Positions 34,393 through 43,990 of a stretch of 64,000 bases of DNA are shown piece by piece (positions within the stretch are counted from its first letter, which is position 1; every line of letters starts with the position of its first letter). The DNA comes from Cylindrospermopsis curvispora GIHE-G1 (lineage in GTDB: Bacteria; Cyanobacteriota; Cyanobacteriia; Cyanobacteriales; Nostocaceae), in the NCBI RefSeq assembly GCF_014489415.1, contig NZ_CP060822.1, positions 2,155,501 to 2,219,500 of the forward strand, in the 5' to 3' direction. The translations under genes were made by a program, and so were the position numbers. The notes under the pieces are model-generated. The model searched no databases and was not told the origin of the DNA. It saw only the letters and a list, made by a program, of their open reading frames with translations.

Positions 34393-35912
34393 ACAACTGC
34401 CTCATCAATAGGAATACCTAAAATATCATTAACCTGATTATCAAAAAAACCACCAACACCACTAACACCTAAATTAAGATGAATTGCTGCCAAATTTAGT
34501 CTTTGTCCTAGGTGACCTGCATCAAGATGTAAATAACGGTAAACCCGGTCTCCGTAATTATCCACTGCCTTTTTTAAATCAGCAGTATGAAATATGACAG
34601 CTGCTGCATCTCTACCCAATTCCTGTCCTAAACAGAGAAAGTGTAGCTCACTGCGAAAATTTTTGAAGCGAATTTGCCTTAATTCTTGAGCCTTTGGTGC
34701 ATAATAATAGCAACCAGGTTCTAATCCGTCGACTCCAGAAACAGCGATAAATGTTTCAATTAAATTTAAATCGAAATAATCTGGATGACTATCCAAATTT
34801 TGGTCAAGATAATTTTGTGGTTGATAGGTAAAATCTAAGAGAAGTTTTAGTTCATCGAATTTTAGCTTTTCGCCACTGTAAGATCGGGTAGAACGTCTTT
34901 TATACATGGTTTCAGCTAGATCTCCCAAATTTTTACCCCAATTAATTGATGGACTGTGTGTGGAAAATTTATCACAAAAGGAAAAATTATATTTATCATC
35001 TAAATTGTTACCATTATTTTGATAATTGCTGATGGTAGTTTTACCTTCTGGGTTCTCAGGTTGGAAATCTGACTTAATCTGAGTATGTAAATGCAAATAA
35101 TTTAATATTTCTCCGTCGGGAATGCGAGGATAATTCTTGATAGTCAAAGATGGAAGAGCGGTTTTCTGTGAAGAAAATTTTTTTGACTCCTTTAATAAAT
35201 CTACTAGTCCTATGACCACTGTTGCTGCTTCTTGGTGGGAATCAACATACAATAAATTATTAACCGCTTCATCTACAAAACCCCCTATTAAATAGGGTCT
35301 ATAATTCGTCATTGCCCCCGCCAATTCAATGTTACCTAAAAGATGTCCTGTATCCAAAAAAATACGCCGATAAGCCCTATCCTGGTAACGCCATGCGGAA
35401 CGATAAAAAACAGCTGTAGTGATTATTGCTAGTTGGCTATTTTCTAAACTAGGATGGCAAAAACAAGCAGCTTGCAAATTCTCCCAAACATCGCTGTCCC
35501 AAAATTGTTTTAGGGAATGTGTCCGACATTGATAGTTATAAAGTCCTGCGGGTAGTAAGGGTAATCCACGGGAAACGACATATAATTCTGCAGGATACAA
35601 TCCTCCCGCACTTGGTGCGGAACGTAGGTATACTGTACTACCCATAGAAGGGATTTTTGCTGTTAGCCCATAACTACAAAATAACAATTCTGACAGTCTC
35701 CACCACCATTGCTCTGAAGAATTGTTGCTAAAATCCTCTAGTTTCTTGTTCAGATAGTACTTTAATTCAAAGTCAGATCCTATTTTGTACTCTTTGAAGG
35801 GGACTGGTTGTTTATTCCAATCTAAATATTGGCTTTTTTGTCGTAAGCTCTCCGGATCATATTTTGTCTGTTCGTGGTAGTATTCGGCAATAGATGGTTG
35901 TATTTGTGTCAT
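34362..35912 (-). CDS. SagB/ThcOx-family nitroreductase-like oxidoreductase
   Basis: The 516-residue protein has two nitroreductase-like halves, the usual layout of cyanobacterial SagB-type dehydrogenase proteins. The first contains LYLRSAPSAGGLYPAELYVVSRG and RYQDRAYRRIFLDTGHLLGNIELAG; the second MYKRRSTRSYSGEKL, DAAAVIFHTADLKKAVDNYGDRVYRYLHLDAGHLGQRLNLAAIHL and GVGGFFDNQVNDILGIP. FMN-dependent members oxidise azolines in peptide natural products. No precursor peptide or cyclodehydratase gene is present here, so a stand-alone redox role is equally possible. The gene follows the AAA/nuclease array on the same strand, 73 nt away. Confidence 0.87.
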   Translation of the reverse strand: MTQIQPSIAEYYHEQTKYDPESLRQKSQYLDWNKQPVPFKEYKIGSDFELKYYLNKKLEDFSNNSSEQWWWRLSELLFCSYGLTAKIPSMGSTVYLRSAPSAGGLYPAELYVVSRGLPLLPAGLYNYQCRTHSLKQFWDSDVWENLQAACFCHPSLENSQLAIITTAVFYRSAWRYQDRAYRRIFLDTGHLLGNIELAGAMTNYRPYLIGGFVDEAVNNLLYVDSHQEAATVVIGLVDLLKESKKFSSQKTALPSLTIKNYPRIPDGEILNYLHLHTQIKSDFQPENPEGKTTISNYQNNGNNLDDKYNFSFCDKFSTHSPSINWGKNLGDLAETMYKRRSTRSYSGEKLKFDELKLLLDFTYQPQNYLDQNLDSHPDYFDLNLIETFIAVSGVDGLEPGCYYYAPKAQELRQIRFKNFRSELHFLCLGQELGRDAAAVIFHTADLKKAVDNYGDRVYRYLHLDAGHLGQRLNLAAIHLNLGVSGVGGFFDNQVNDILGIPIDEAVVYITTLGRPR

Positions 35913-35985
35913 TGTTGTCGGTTATCCCTAGAAAATTTCAGATTCCAGTTTTTTATCCTCCTGCTGTGTAAATTATAGGGCAATT

Positions 35986-37539
35986 TTAGCGCCAATCCGC
36001 TTGAATGAGGTTTCGTTGAGCGCGACTAAATATCAAACCTATTTCATGGACATATTTTCCCGGTTCCCCACGGTATTTTTCAGCATAGTTTTGCTGGAGG
36101 ATTTGGTCAAGTGCTGGATTTCCCTGGACTTCATTCCCCTCTACCACCTTAATTTCCATCACATAGATGTGTCCCCCCACCATAACAGTTAAGTCTGACT
36201 GACCATGATTAGTGATATCTTCTGGAATAACTCGAGCATCCAAGGAACTAAGGAAGGCGTAAATTACGGAAGCATAATATCCTTCAAAATCCGCTAGGTC
36301 GTTGTTAGTGAAATTCCGCCAAGGAATGGAGGCAAATAATCGCTTGATGGTGCTGACTAAGCTTTCTACATCTCCAGAACGCAGTTGGGTATGTATCAGT
36401 CTTTGTATACCTAACTTTTCGTTTACTAAGTTAGCATAGGCGTTGATAAACTGGTTGTTGAGGGCAATTTTCACCTCCATATTGGGTATGCCCAAGCAAA
36501 ACACCATCTGGTTGATATCTGTAAATGTGTCTTTAATGGTCAGATAACCAGACTGAAACAGGAGGGTCACTGGATTAATCTGCTCCACATCAAAGGAATC
36601 AAGTATTTCCTCCGTTACCTGAATTCCCTCCAAATTGGGTAAGAAATACCGCTCTTTCTGGAACAGTTTGAGTAGAAAGCTGGGACTACCCGTTTCAAAC
36701 CAGTAGTTACGGAAAACTTGGCCTTTTCCAATAAACAGCAAGATGTCATAGGGATTATAAACAGTCTCCGACCCTGTCCAATTATAACCATTATACCAAT
36801 TGCGCACTTGGTCAAAATCTACCCCCTCAAGGTGGTCACCGAAGGACTCTTGGAGGTCGGTTTCAGTATAACCACAGATGGATGAGTATTGGGTATCAAT
36901 GGTAATGTCCGTTAGTTGATTAATCCCACTAAATAAGCTGACCTTAGAAAACTTAGTGACTCCAGTCATAAACACGAACTGGAGGTTGGCATCTTGACCC
37001 TTTAGCACTGAGTAAAGGTTTTTCAGTCCCTCTCGCATTTCAGCGGCGATATTTGGATTGTCTATATTATCGAGAATTGGTTTGTCGTATTCATCTACCA
37101 GTACTACTGCTCTAGTACCATATTTAGCCACTGCTTCCCCAATCAGGGTTCCAAATTTCCCTGGTATATCATTTGACTCGTAGGAGACTCCCAGACGCTC
37201 CGCGTTTTTCCGCAAAAGGTCTAATATACGTCTATCCAACTCTTCCCGGTTTTTTAATACCCCATCCGCAAAATCAATCTTAATTACGGGAAACTTACGA
37301 CTCCAGTCCCATTTGTCATGAATATAGAGCCCCTCAAACAATTTTTCATTCCCGTCGAATATCTCCTTCAGGGTATCCACAAATAGACTTTTACCAAAGC
37401 GTCTTGGTCGCGACAGAAAAAATCTTCCCGCAATCCTGATAAGATGGTAAGCTAGTTTTGTTTTATCTACATAGACACAATTGTTTTCACGCAACACGCT
37501 CAGGGTATTGATCCCCAAGGGCAAATTTTGTAAATTCAT
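35986..37539 (-). CDS. Array copy 1: AAA-ATPase-like/PD-(D/E)XK protein
   Basis: The family joins a small P-loop ATPase (PF09820-like) to a PD-(D/E)XK nuclease domain (PF08011-like, formerly DUF1703). Function is not known. I use ATG 37537-37539 (MNLQNLPLGIN) because the longer frame opens with TTG; GGGGTG precedes the ATG. P-loop RPRRFGKSLF, Walker B VVLVDEYDKP, then NWYNGYNW and the C-terminal nuclease residues of SDLTVMVGGHIYVMEIKV. It combines the N-terminal block A, V1 block alpha (RRILDLLRKNAERL) and V2 block x (ITIDTQYSS). Last gene of the array; its end (QQNYAEKY, SRAQRNLIQADWR) is private to it. FDGNE replaces FEGNE. Confidence 0.9.
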   Translation of the reverse strand: MNLQNLPLGINTLSVLRENNCVYVDKTKLAYHLIRIAGRFFLSRPRRFGKSLFVDTLKEIFDGNEKLFEGLYIHDKWDWSRKFPVIKIDFADGVLKNREELDRRILDLLRKNAERLGVSYESNDIPGKFGTLIGEAVAKYGTRAVVLVDEYDKPILDNIDNPNIAAEMREGLKNLYSVLKGQDANLQFVFMTGVTKFSKVSLFSGINQLTDITIDTQYSSICGYTETDLQESFGDHLEGVDFDQVRNWYNGYNWTGSETVYNPYDILLFIGKGQVFRNYWFETGSPSFLLKLFQKERYFLPNLEGIQVTEEILDSFDVEQINPVTLLFQSGYLTIKDTFTDINQMVFCLGIPNMEVKIALNNQFINAYANLVNEKLGIQRLIHTQLRSGDVESLVSTIKRLFASIPWRNFTNNDLADFEGYYASVIYAFLSSLDARVIPEDITNHGQSDLTVMVGGHIYVMEIKVVEGNEVQGNPALDQILQQNYAEKYRGEPGKYVHEIGLIFSRAQRNLIQADWR

Positions 37540-37566
37540 AACACCCCATTGTTGCAAAGTCAAAAT

Positions 37567-39132
37567 TCAGTGCCAGTCCGCTTGTATAAGGTTCCTTTGG
37601 CTGCGACTAAATATCAAACCAATTTCATGGACAGATTTTCCCGGTTCCCCACGATATTTTTCAGCATAGTTTCGCTGGAGGATTTGGTCAAGTGCTGGAT
37701 TTCCCTGGACTTCATTCCCCTCTACCACCTTGATTTCCACCACATAGATGTGTCCCCCCACCATAACAGTTAAGTCTGACTGACCATGATTAGTGATATC
37801 TTCTGGAATAACTCGAGCATCCAAGGAACTAAGGAAGGCGTAAATTACGGAAGCATAATATCCTTCAAAATCCGCTAGGTCGTTATTAGTGAAATTCCGC
37901 CAAGGAATGGAGGCAAATAATCGCTTGATGGTGCTGACTAAGCCTTCCACATCTCCAGAACGCAGTTGGGTATGTATCAGTCTTTGTATACCTAACTTTT
38001 CGTTGACTAAGTTAGCATAGGCGTTGATAAACTGGTTGTTGAGGGCAATTTTCACCTCCATGTTAGGTATGCCCAAGCAAAACACCATCTGGTTGATATC
38101 TGTAAATGTGTCTTTAATGGTCAGATAACCAGACTGAAACAGGAGGGTCACTGGATTAATCTGCTCCACATCAAAGGAATCAAGTATTTCCTCCGTTACC
38201 TGAATTCCCTCCAAATTGGGTAAGAAATACCGCTCTTTCTGGAACAGTTTGAGTAGAAAGCTGGGACTACCCGTTTCAAACCAGTAGTTACGGAAAACTT
38301 GGCCTTTTCCAATAAACAGCAAGATGTCACAGGGATTATAAACAGTCTCCGACCCTGTCCAATTATAACCATTATACCAATTGCGCACTTGGTCAAAATC
38401 TACCCCCTCAAGGTGGTCACCGAAGGACTCTTGGAGGTCGGTTTCAGTATAACCACAGATGGATGAGTATTGGGTATCAATGGTAATGTCCGTTAGTTGA
38501 TTAATCCCACTAAATAAGCTGACCTTAGAAAACTTAGTGACTCCAGTCATAAACACGAACTGGAGGTTGGCATCTTGACCCTTTAGCACTGAGTAAAGGT
38601 TTTTCAGTCCCTCTCGCATTTCAGCGGCGATATTTGGATTGTCTATATTATCGAGAATTGGTTTGTCGTATTCATCTACCAGTACTACTGCTCTAGTACC
38701 ATATTTAGCCACTGCTTCCCCAATCAGGGTTCCAAATTTCCCTGGTATATCATTTGACTCGTAGGAGACTCCCAGGCGCTCCGCGTTCTTCCGCAAAAGG
38801 TCTAATATACGTCTATCCAACTCTTCCCGGTTTTTTAATACCCCATCCGCAAAATCAATCTTAATTACGGGAAACTTACGACTCCAGTCCCATTTGTCAT
38901 GAATATAGAGCCCCTCAAACAATTTTTCATTCCCCTCGAATATCTCCTTCAGGGTATCCACAAATAGACTTTTACCAAAGCGTCTTGGTCGCGACAGAAA
39001 GAATGCTCCAGGTTGTTTAATCAATTTTAGTACGAAACACGTTTTGTCCACATATACACAATTACTGCCACGCAGTTTGTCTAGCGTGTTTATCCCTAAC
39101 GGCAAGTTTTTCAGCTCTACTTCTTGGCTCAT
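37567..39132 (-). CDS. Array copy 2: AAA-ATPase-like/PD-(D/E)XK protein
   Basis: 521 residues, start MSQEVELKNLPLGINTLDKL. It has N-terminal block B (CFVLKLIKQPGAFFLSRP), V1 alpha and V2 x. Numbering on this copy: P-loop 48-57, V1 107-149, Walker B 149-156, V2 213-280, nuclease Asp453 and Glu466-Ile-Lys468. From V1 onward it is nearly identical to copy 1, so copies 1 and 2 differ mainly in their first 45 residues. Private changes: VYNPCDIL (Cys for Tyr) and VVEIKV. A 65-nt spacer separates it from copy 3; only 3 nt separate its stop from the longer frame of copy 1 upstream of that gene's ATG. Confidence 0.9.
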   Translation of the reverse strand: MSQEVELKNLPLGINTLDKLRGSNCVYVDKTCFVLKLIKQPGAFFLSRPRRFGKSLFVDTLKEIFEGNEKLFEGLYIHDKWDWSRKFPVIKIDFADGVLKNREELDRRILDLLRKNAERLGVSYESNDIPGKFGTLIGEAVAKYGTRAVVLVDEYDKPILDNIDNPNIAAEMREGLKNLYSVLKGQDANLQFVFMTGVTKFSKVSLFSGINQLTDITIDTQYSSICGYTETDLQESFGDHLEGVDFDQVRNWYNGYNWTGSETVYNPCDILLFIGKGQVFRNYWFETGSPSFLLKLFQKERYFLPNLEGIQVTEEILDSFDVEQINPVTLLFQSGYLTIKDTFTDINQMVFCLGIPNMEVKIALNNQFINAYANLVNEKLGIQRLIHTQLRSGDVEGLVSTIKRLFASIPWRNFTNNDLADFEGYYASVIYAFLSSLDARVIPEDITNHGQSDLTVMVGGHIYVVEIKVVEGNEVQGNPALDQILQRNYAEKYRGEPGKSVHEIGLIFSRSQRNLIQADWH

Positions 39133-39197
39133 GGGTGATGATTAATCCAATACATTAGGCTCTTATCAAAGCAGGTCAATTCTTTACCTAACTAGAC

Positions 39198-40763
39198 TTA
39201 TTGCCAGTCCGCTTGTATGAGGTTCCGTTGGGTGCGGCTAAATATCAAACCAATTTCATGGATAGATTTTCCTGGTTCTCCACGGTACTTTTCAGCATAG
39301 TTTCGCTGAAGGATTTGGTCAAGTGCTGGATTTCCCTGGACTTCATTCCCCTCTACCACCTTGATTTCCATCACATAGATGTGTCCCCCCACCATAACAG
39401 TTAAGTCCGACTGACCATGATTGGTGATATCTTCTGGAATAACTCGAGCATCCAAGGAACTAAGGAAGGCGTAAATTACGGAAGCATAATATCCTTCAAA
39501 ATCCGCTAGGTCGTTATTAGTGAAATTCCGCCAAGGAATGGAGGCAAATAATCGCTTGATGGTGCTGACTAAGCCTTCCACATCTCCAGAACGCAGTTGG
39601 GTATGTATCAGTCTTTGTATACCTAACTTTTCGTTGACTAAGTTAGCATAGGCGTTGATAAACTGGTTGTTGAGGGCAATTTTCACCTCCATGTTAGGTA
39701 TGCCCAAGCAAAACACCATCTGGTTGATATCTGTAAATGTGTCTTTAATGGTCAAATAACCAGACTGAAACAGGAGGGTCACTGGATTAATTTGCTCCAC
39801 ATCGAAGGAATCGAGTATCTCCTCGGTTACCTGGATTCCCTCCAAATTAGGTAGGAAATAGTGCTCCTTCTGGAACAGCTTGAGCAGAAAGCTGGGACTA
39901 CCCGTTTCAAACCAGTAGTTACGGAAAACTTGGCCTTTTCCAATAAACAGCAAGATGTCATAGGGATTATAAACAGTCTCCGACCCTGTCCAATTATAAC
40001 CATTATACCAATTGCGCACTTGGTCAAAATCTACCCCCTCAAGGTGGTCACCGAAGGACTCTTGCAGGTCGGTTTCAGTATAACCACAGATGGATGAGTA
40101 TTGGGTATCAATGGTGATGTCTGTTAGTTGATTGACTCCACTAAATAGGCTGACCTTGGAGAACTTAGTGACTCCGGTCATAAATACGAACTGGAGGTTG
40201 GCATCTTGACTCTTCAACACTGAGTAAAGGTTTTTCAGTCCCTCTCGCATTTCAGCGGCGATATTTGGGTTATCTATATTATCGAGAATCGGTTTGTCGT
40301 ATTCATCTACCAGCACCACCACCCTTTCACCGAACTGCTCCCTTGCACCTGTGATGATTTCTCCGAAAATCCCGCTGATACTCTTCCTTTTCGAGCCAAC
40401 CCCCAGGCGATCGCCATTAGTCCAGAGAACATCCCGAATCTTGTCATCTAACTCTTCTCGGTTTTTTAATACCCCATCAGCAAAATCAATCTTAATTACG
40501 GGAAACTTACGACTCCAGTCCCATTTGTCATGAATATAGAGCCCCTCAAACAATTTTTCATTCCCCTCGAATATCTCCTTCAGGGTATCCACAAATAGAC
40601 TTTTACCAAAGCGTCTTGGTCGCGACAGAAAGAATGCTCCAGGTTGTTTAATCAATTTTAGTACGAAACACGTTTTGTCCACATATACACAATTACTGCC
40701 ACGCAGTTTGTCTAGCGTGTTTATCCCTAACGGCAAGTTTTTCAGCTCTACTTCTTGGCTCAT
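39198..40763 (-). CDS. Array copy 3: AAA-ATPase-like/PD-(D/E)XK protein
   Basis: 521 residues. N-terminal block B is identical to copy 2, including the 65-nt spacer in front of the gene. V1 is the beta allele (DKIRDVLWTNGDRLGVGSKRKS ... FGERVVVL), and V2 is x with SGVNQL. The 3' part from V1 on, plus the downstream spacer, is nearly identical to copy 4, with stops exactly 1631 nt apart (39198 and 40829). It therefore looks like a junction copy: 5' end shared with copy 2, rest shared with copy 4. ATPase and nuclease motifs are intact. Confidence 0.9.
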   Translation of the reverse strand: MSQEVELKNLPLGINTLDKLRGSNCVYVDKTCFVLKLIKQPGAFFLSRPRRFGKSLFVDTLKEIFEGNEKLFEGLYIHDKWDWSRKFPVIKIDFADGVLKNREELDDKIRDVLWTNGDRLGVGSKRKSISGIFGEIITGAREQFGERVVVLVDEYDKPILDNIDNPNIAAEMREGLKNLYSVLKSQDANLQFVFMTGVTKFSKVSLFSGVNQLTDITIDTQYSSICGYTETDLQESFGDHLEGVDFDQVRNWYNGYNWTGSETVYNPYDILLFIGKGQVFRNYWFETGSPSFLLKLFQKEHYFLPNLEGIQVTEEILDSFDVEQINPVTLLFQSGYLTIKDTFTDINQMVFCLGIPNMEVKIALNNQFINAYANLVNEKLGIQRLIHTQLRSGDVEGLVSTIKRLFASIPWRNFTNNDLADFEGYYASVIYAFLSSLDARVIPEDITNHGQSDLTVMVGGHIYVMEIKVVEGNEVQGNPALDQILQRNYAEKYRGEPGKSIHEIGLIFSRTQRNLIQADWQ

Positions 40764-40828
40764 GGGTGATGATTAATCCAATACATTAGGCTCTTATCAA
40801 AGCAGGTCAATTCTTTACCTAACTAGAC

Positions 40829-42382
40829 TTATTGCCAGTCCGCTTGTATGAGGTTCCGTTGGGTGCGGCTAAATATCAAACCAATTTCATGGATAGATTT
40901 TCCTGGTTCTCCACGGTACTTTTCAGCATAGTTTCGCTGAAGGATTTGGTCAAGTGCTGGATTTCCCTGGACTTCATTCCCCTCTACCACCTTGATTTCC
41001 ATCACATAGATGTGTCCCCCCACCATAACAGTTAAGTCCGACTGACCATGATTGGTGATATCTTCTGGAATAACTCGAGCATCCAAGGAACTAAGGAAGG
41101 CGTAAATTACGGAAGCATAATATCCTTCAAAATCCGCTAGATCGTTATTAGTGAAATTCCGCCAAGGAATGGAGGCAAATAATCGCTTGATGGTGCTGAA
41201 TAAGCCTTCTACATCTCCAGAACGCAGTTGGGTATGTATCAGTCTTTGTATACCTAACTTTTCGTTTACTAAGTTAGCATAGGCATTGATAAACTGGTTG
41301 TTGAGAGCAATCTTCACCTCCATGTTAGGTATGCCCAAGCAAAACACCATCTGGTTGATATCTGTAAATGTGTCTTTAATGGTCAGATAACCAGACTGAA
41401 ACAGGAGGGTCACTGGATTAATTTGCTCCACATCGAAGGAATCGAGTATCTCCTCGGTTACCTGGATTCCCTCCAAATTAGGTAGGAAATAGTGCTCCTT
41501 CTGGAACAGCTTGAGCAGAAAGCTGGGACTACCCGTTTCAAACCAGTAGTTACGGAAAACTTGGCCTTTTCCAATAAACAGCAAGATGTCATAGGGATTA
41601 TAAACAGTCTCCGACCCTGTCCAATTATAACCATTATACCAATTGCGCACTTGGTCAAAATCTACCCCCTCAAGGTGGTCACCGAAGGACTCTTGCAGGT
41701 CGGTTTCAGTATAACCACAGATGGATGAGTATTGGGTATCAATGGTGATGTCTGTTAGTTGATTGACTCCACTAAATAGGCTGACCTTGGAGAACTTAGT
41801 GACTCCGGTCATAAATACGAACTGGAGGTTGGCATCTTGACTCTTCAACACTGAGTAAAGGTTTTTCAGTCCCTCTCGCATTTCAGCGGCGATATTTGGG
41901 TTATCTATATTATCGAGAATCGGTTTGTCGTATTCATCTACCAGCACCACCACCCTTTCACCGAACTGCTCCCTTGCACCTGTGATGATTTCTCCGAAAA
42001 TCCCGCTGATACTCTTCCTTTTCGAGCCAACCCCCAGGCGATCGCCATTAGTCCAGAGAACATCCCGAATCTTGTCATCCAACTCTTCTCGGTTTTTTAA
42101 TACCCCATCAGCAAAATCAATCTTAATTACGGGAAACTTACGACTCCAGTCCCATTTGTCATGAATATAGAGCCCCTCAAACAATTTTTCATTCCCCTCG
42201 AATATCTCCTTCAGGGTATCCACAAATAGGCTTTTGCCAAAGCGTCTTGGTCGCGACAGAAAGAATCTTCCCGCAATCCTAATAAGATGGTAAGCCAACT
42301 TTGTTTTATCTACATAGACACAATTGTTTTCACGCAACACGCTCAGGGTATTGATCCCCAAGGGCAAATTTTGTAAATTCAT
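40829..42382 (-). CDS. Array copy 4: AAA-ATPase-like/PD-(D/E)XK protein
   Basis: Start ATG 42380-42382; the longer frame to 42406 opens with TTG. N-terminal block A with V1 beta and V2 x. Essentially copy 3 with the other 5' end: the swap point lies between the P-loop region and the N-terminus. One private substitution, VEGLFSTIK instead of VEGLVSTIK. Motifs RPRRFGKS, LVDEYDKP and the C-terminal ExK are conserved. Confidence 0.9.
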   Translation of the reverse strand: MNLQNLPLGINTLSVLRENNCVYVDKTKLAYHLIRIAGRFFLSRPRRFGKSLFVDTLKEIFEGNEKLFEGLYIHDKWDWSRKFPVIKIDFADGVLKNREELDDKIRDVLWTNGDRLGVGSKRKSISGIFGEIITGAREQFGERVVVLVDEYDKPILDNIDNPNIAAEMREGLKNLYSVLKSQDANLQFVFMTGVTKFSKVSLFSGVNQLTDITIDTQYSSICGYTETDLQESFGDHLEGVDFDQVRNWYNGYNWTGSETVYNPYDILLFIGKGQVFRNYWFETGSPSFLLKLFQKEHYFLPNLEGIQVTEEILDSFDVEQINPVTLLFQSGYLTIKDTFTDINQMVFCLGIPNMEVKIALNNQFINAYANLVNEKLGIQRLIHTQLRSGDVEGLFSTIKRLFASIPWRNFTNNDLADFEGYYASVIYAFLSSLDARVIPEDITNHGQSDLTVMVGGHIYVMEIKVVEGNEVQGNPALDQILQRNYAEKYRGEPGKSIHEIGLIFSRTQRNLIQADWQ

Positions 42383-42409
42383 AACACCCCACTGTTGCAA
42401 GATCAAAGT

Positions 42410-43963
42410 TCAGTGCCAGTCCGCTTGTATAAGGTTCCGTTGGGTGCGGCTAAATATCAAACCAATTTCATGGATAGATTTTCCTGGTTCCCCACGGTAC
42501 TTTTCAGCATAGTTTCGCTGAAGGATTTGGTCAAGTGCTGAATTTCCTGCAACTTGATTCCCTTCTACCACCTTGATTTCCATCACATAGACGTGTCCCC
42601 CCACCATAACAGTTAAGTCTGATTGACCATGATTGGTGATATCTTCTGGAATAACTCGAGCATCCAAGGAACTGAGAAAGGCGTAGATTACCGAGGCATA
42701 ATATCCTTCAAAATCCGCTAGGTCATTATTAGTGAAATTCCGCCAAGGAATGGAGGCAAATAATCGCTTGATGGTGCTGACTAAGCCTTCCACATCTCCA
42801 GAACGCAGTTGGTTATGTATCAGTCTTTGTATACCTAACTTTTCGTTTACTAAGTTGGCATAGGCGTTGATAAACTGGTTGTTGAGAGCAATCTTCACCT
42901 CCATATTGGGTATGCCCAAGCAAAACACCATCTGGTTGATATCTGTAAATGTGTCTTTAATGGTCAAATAACCAGACTGAAACAGGAGGGTCACTGGATT
43001 AATTTGCTCCACATCGAAGGAATCGAGTATCTCCTCGGTTACCTGGATTCCCTCCAAATTGGGTAGGAAATAGTGCTCCTTCTGGAACAGCTTGAGTAGA
43101 AAGCTGGGACTACCTGTCTCAAACCAGTAGTTACGAAATTTCATGCCTTCGCTAATGAAGAGGAGAATGTCGTAGGGGTTATAAACGGTCTCTGAACCTG
43201 TCCAATTATAACCATTGTACCAATGACGTACTACATCCCAATCTACTCCCTCAAGGTGGTCACCTAAGGACTCCCGCAGGTCCGTTTCAGTATAACCACA
43301 GATGGATGAGTAGGCTTCGCTAATAGTGATGTCCTTGAGTTGATTCACGCCACTAAATAGGCTGACCTTGGAAAACTTAGTGACTCCGGTCATAAATACG
43401 AACTGGAGGTTGGCATCTTGACTCTTCAACACTGAGTAAAGGTTTTTCAGTCCCTCTCGCATTTCAGCGGCGATATTTGGGTTATCTATATTATCGAGAA
43501 TCGGTTTGTCGTATTCATCTACCAGCACCACTACCCTTTCACCGAACTGCTCCCTTGCACCTGTGATGATTTCTCCGAAAATCCCGCTGATACTCTTCCT
43601 TTTCGAGCTAACCCCCAGGCGATCGCCATTAGTCCAGAGAACATCCCGAATCTTGTCATCTAACTCTTCTCGGTTTTTTAATACCCCATCCGCAAAATCA
43701 ATCTTAATTACGGGAAACTTACGACTCCAGTCCCATTTGTCATGAATATAGAGCCCCTCAAACAATTTTTCATTCCCCTCGAATATCTCCTTCAGGGTAT
43801 CCACAAATAGACTTTTGCCAAAGCGTCTTGGTCGCGACAGAAAGAATCTTCCCGCAATCCTAATAAGATGGTAAGCCAACTTTGTTTTATCTACATAGAC
43901 ACAATTGTTTTCACGCAACACGCTCAGGGTATTGATCCCCAAGGGCAAATTTTGTAAATTCAT
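42410..43963 (-). CDS. Array copy 5: AAA-ATPase-like/PD-(D/E)XK protein
   Basis: Start ATG 43961-43963. Block A, V1 beta (with GVSSKRKS) and V2 y (ITISEAYSS, RESLGDHLEGVDWDVVRHW, FISEGMKFRNYW), so the central region switches allele between this copy and copy 4. The C-terminal region carries EGNQVAGNSALDQ, shared only with copy 6, where all the others have EGNEVQGNPALDQ. Just 27 nt lie between this ATG and the stop of copy 6. All catalytic motifs are retained. Confidence 0.9.
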   Translation of the reverse strand: MNLQNLPLGINTLSVLRENNCVYVDKTKLAYHLIRIAGRFFLSRPRRFGKSLFVDTLKEIFEGNEKLFEGLYIHDKWDWSRKFPVIKIDFADGVLKNREELDDKIRDVLWTNGDRLGVSSKRKSISGIFGEIITGAREQFGERVVVLVDEYDKPILDNIDNPNIAAEMREGLKNLYSVLKSQDANLQFVFMTGVTKFSKVSLFSGVNQLKDITISEAYSSICGYTETDLRESLGDHLEGVDWDVVRHWYNGYNWTGSETVYNPYDILLFISEGMKFRNYWFETGSPSFLLKLFQKEHYFLPNLEGIQVTEEILDSFDVEQINPVTLLFQSGYLTIKDTFTDINQMVFCLGIPNMEVKIALNNQFINAYANLVNEKLGIQRLIHNQLRSGDVEGLVSTIKRLFASIPWRNFTNNDLADFEGYYASVIYAFLSSLDARVIPEDITNHGQSDLTVMVGGHVYVMEIKVVEGNQVAGNSALDQILQRNYAEKYRGEPGKSIHEIGLIFSRTQRNLIQADWH

Positions 43964-43990
43964 AACACCCCACTGTTGCAAGATCAAAGT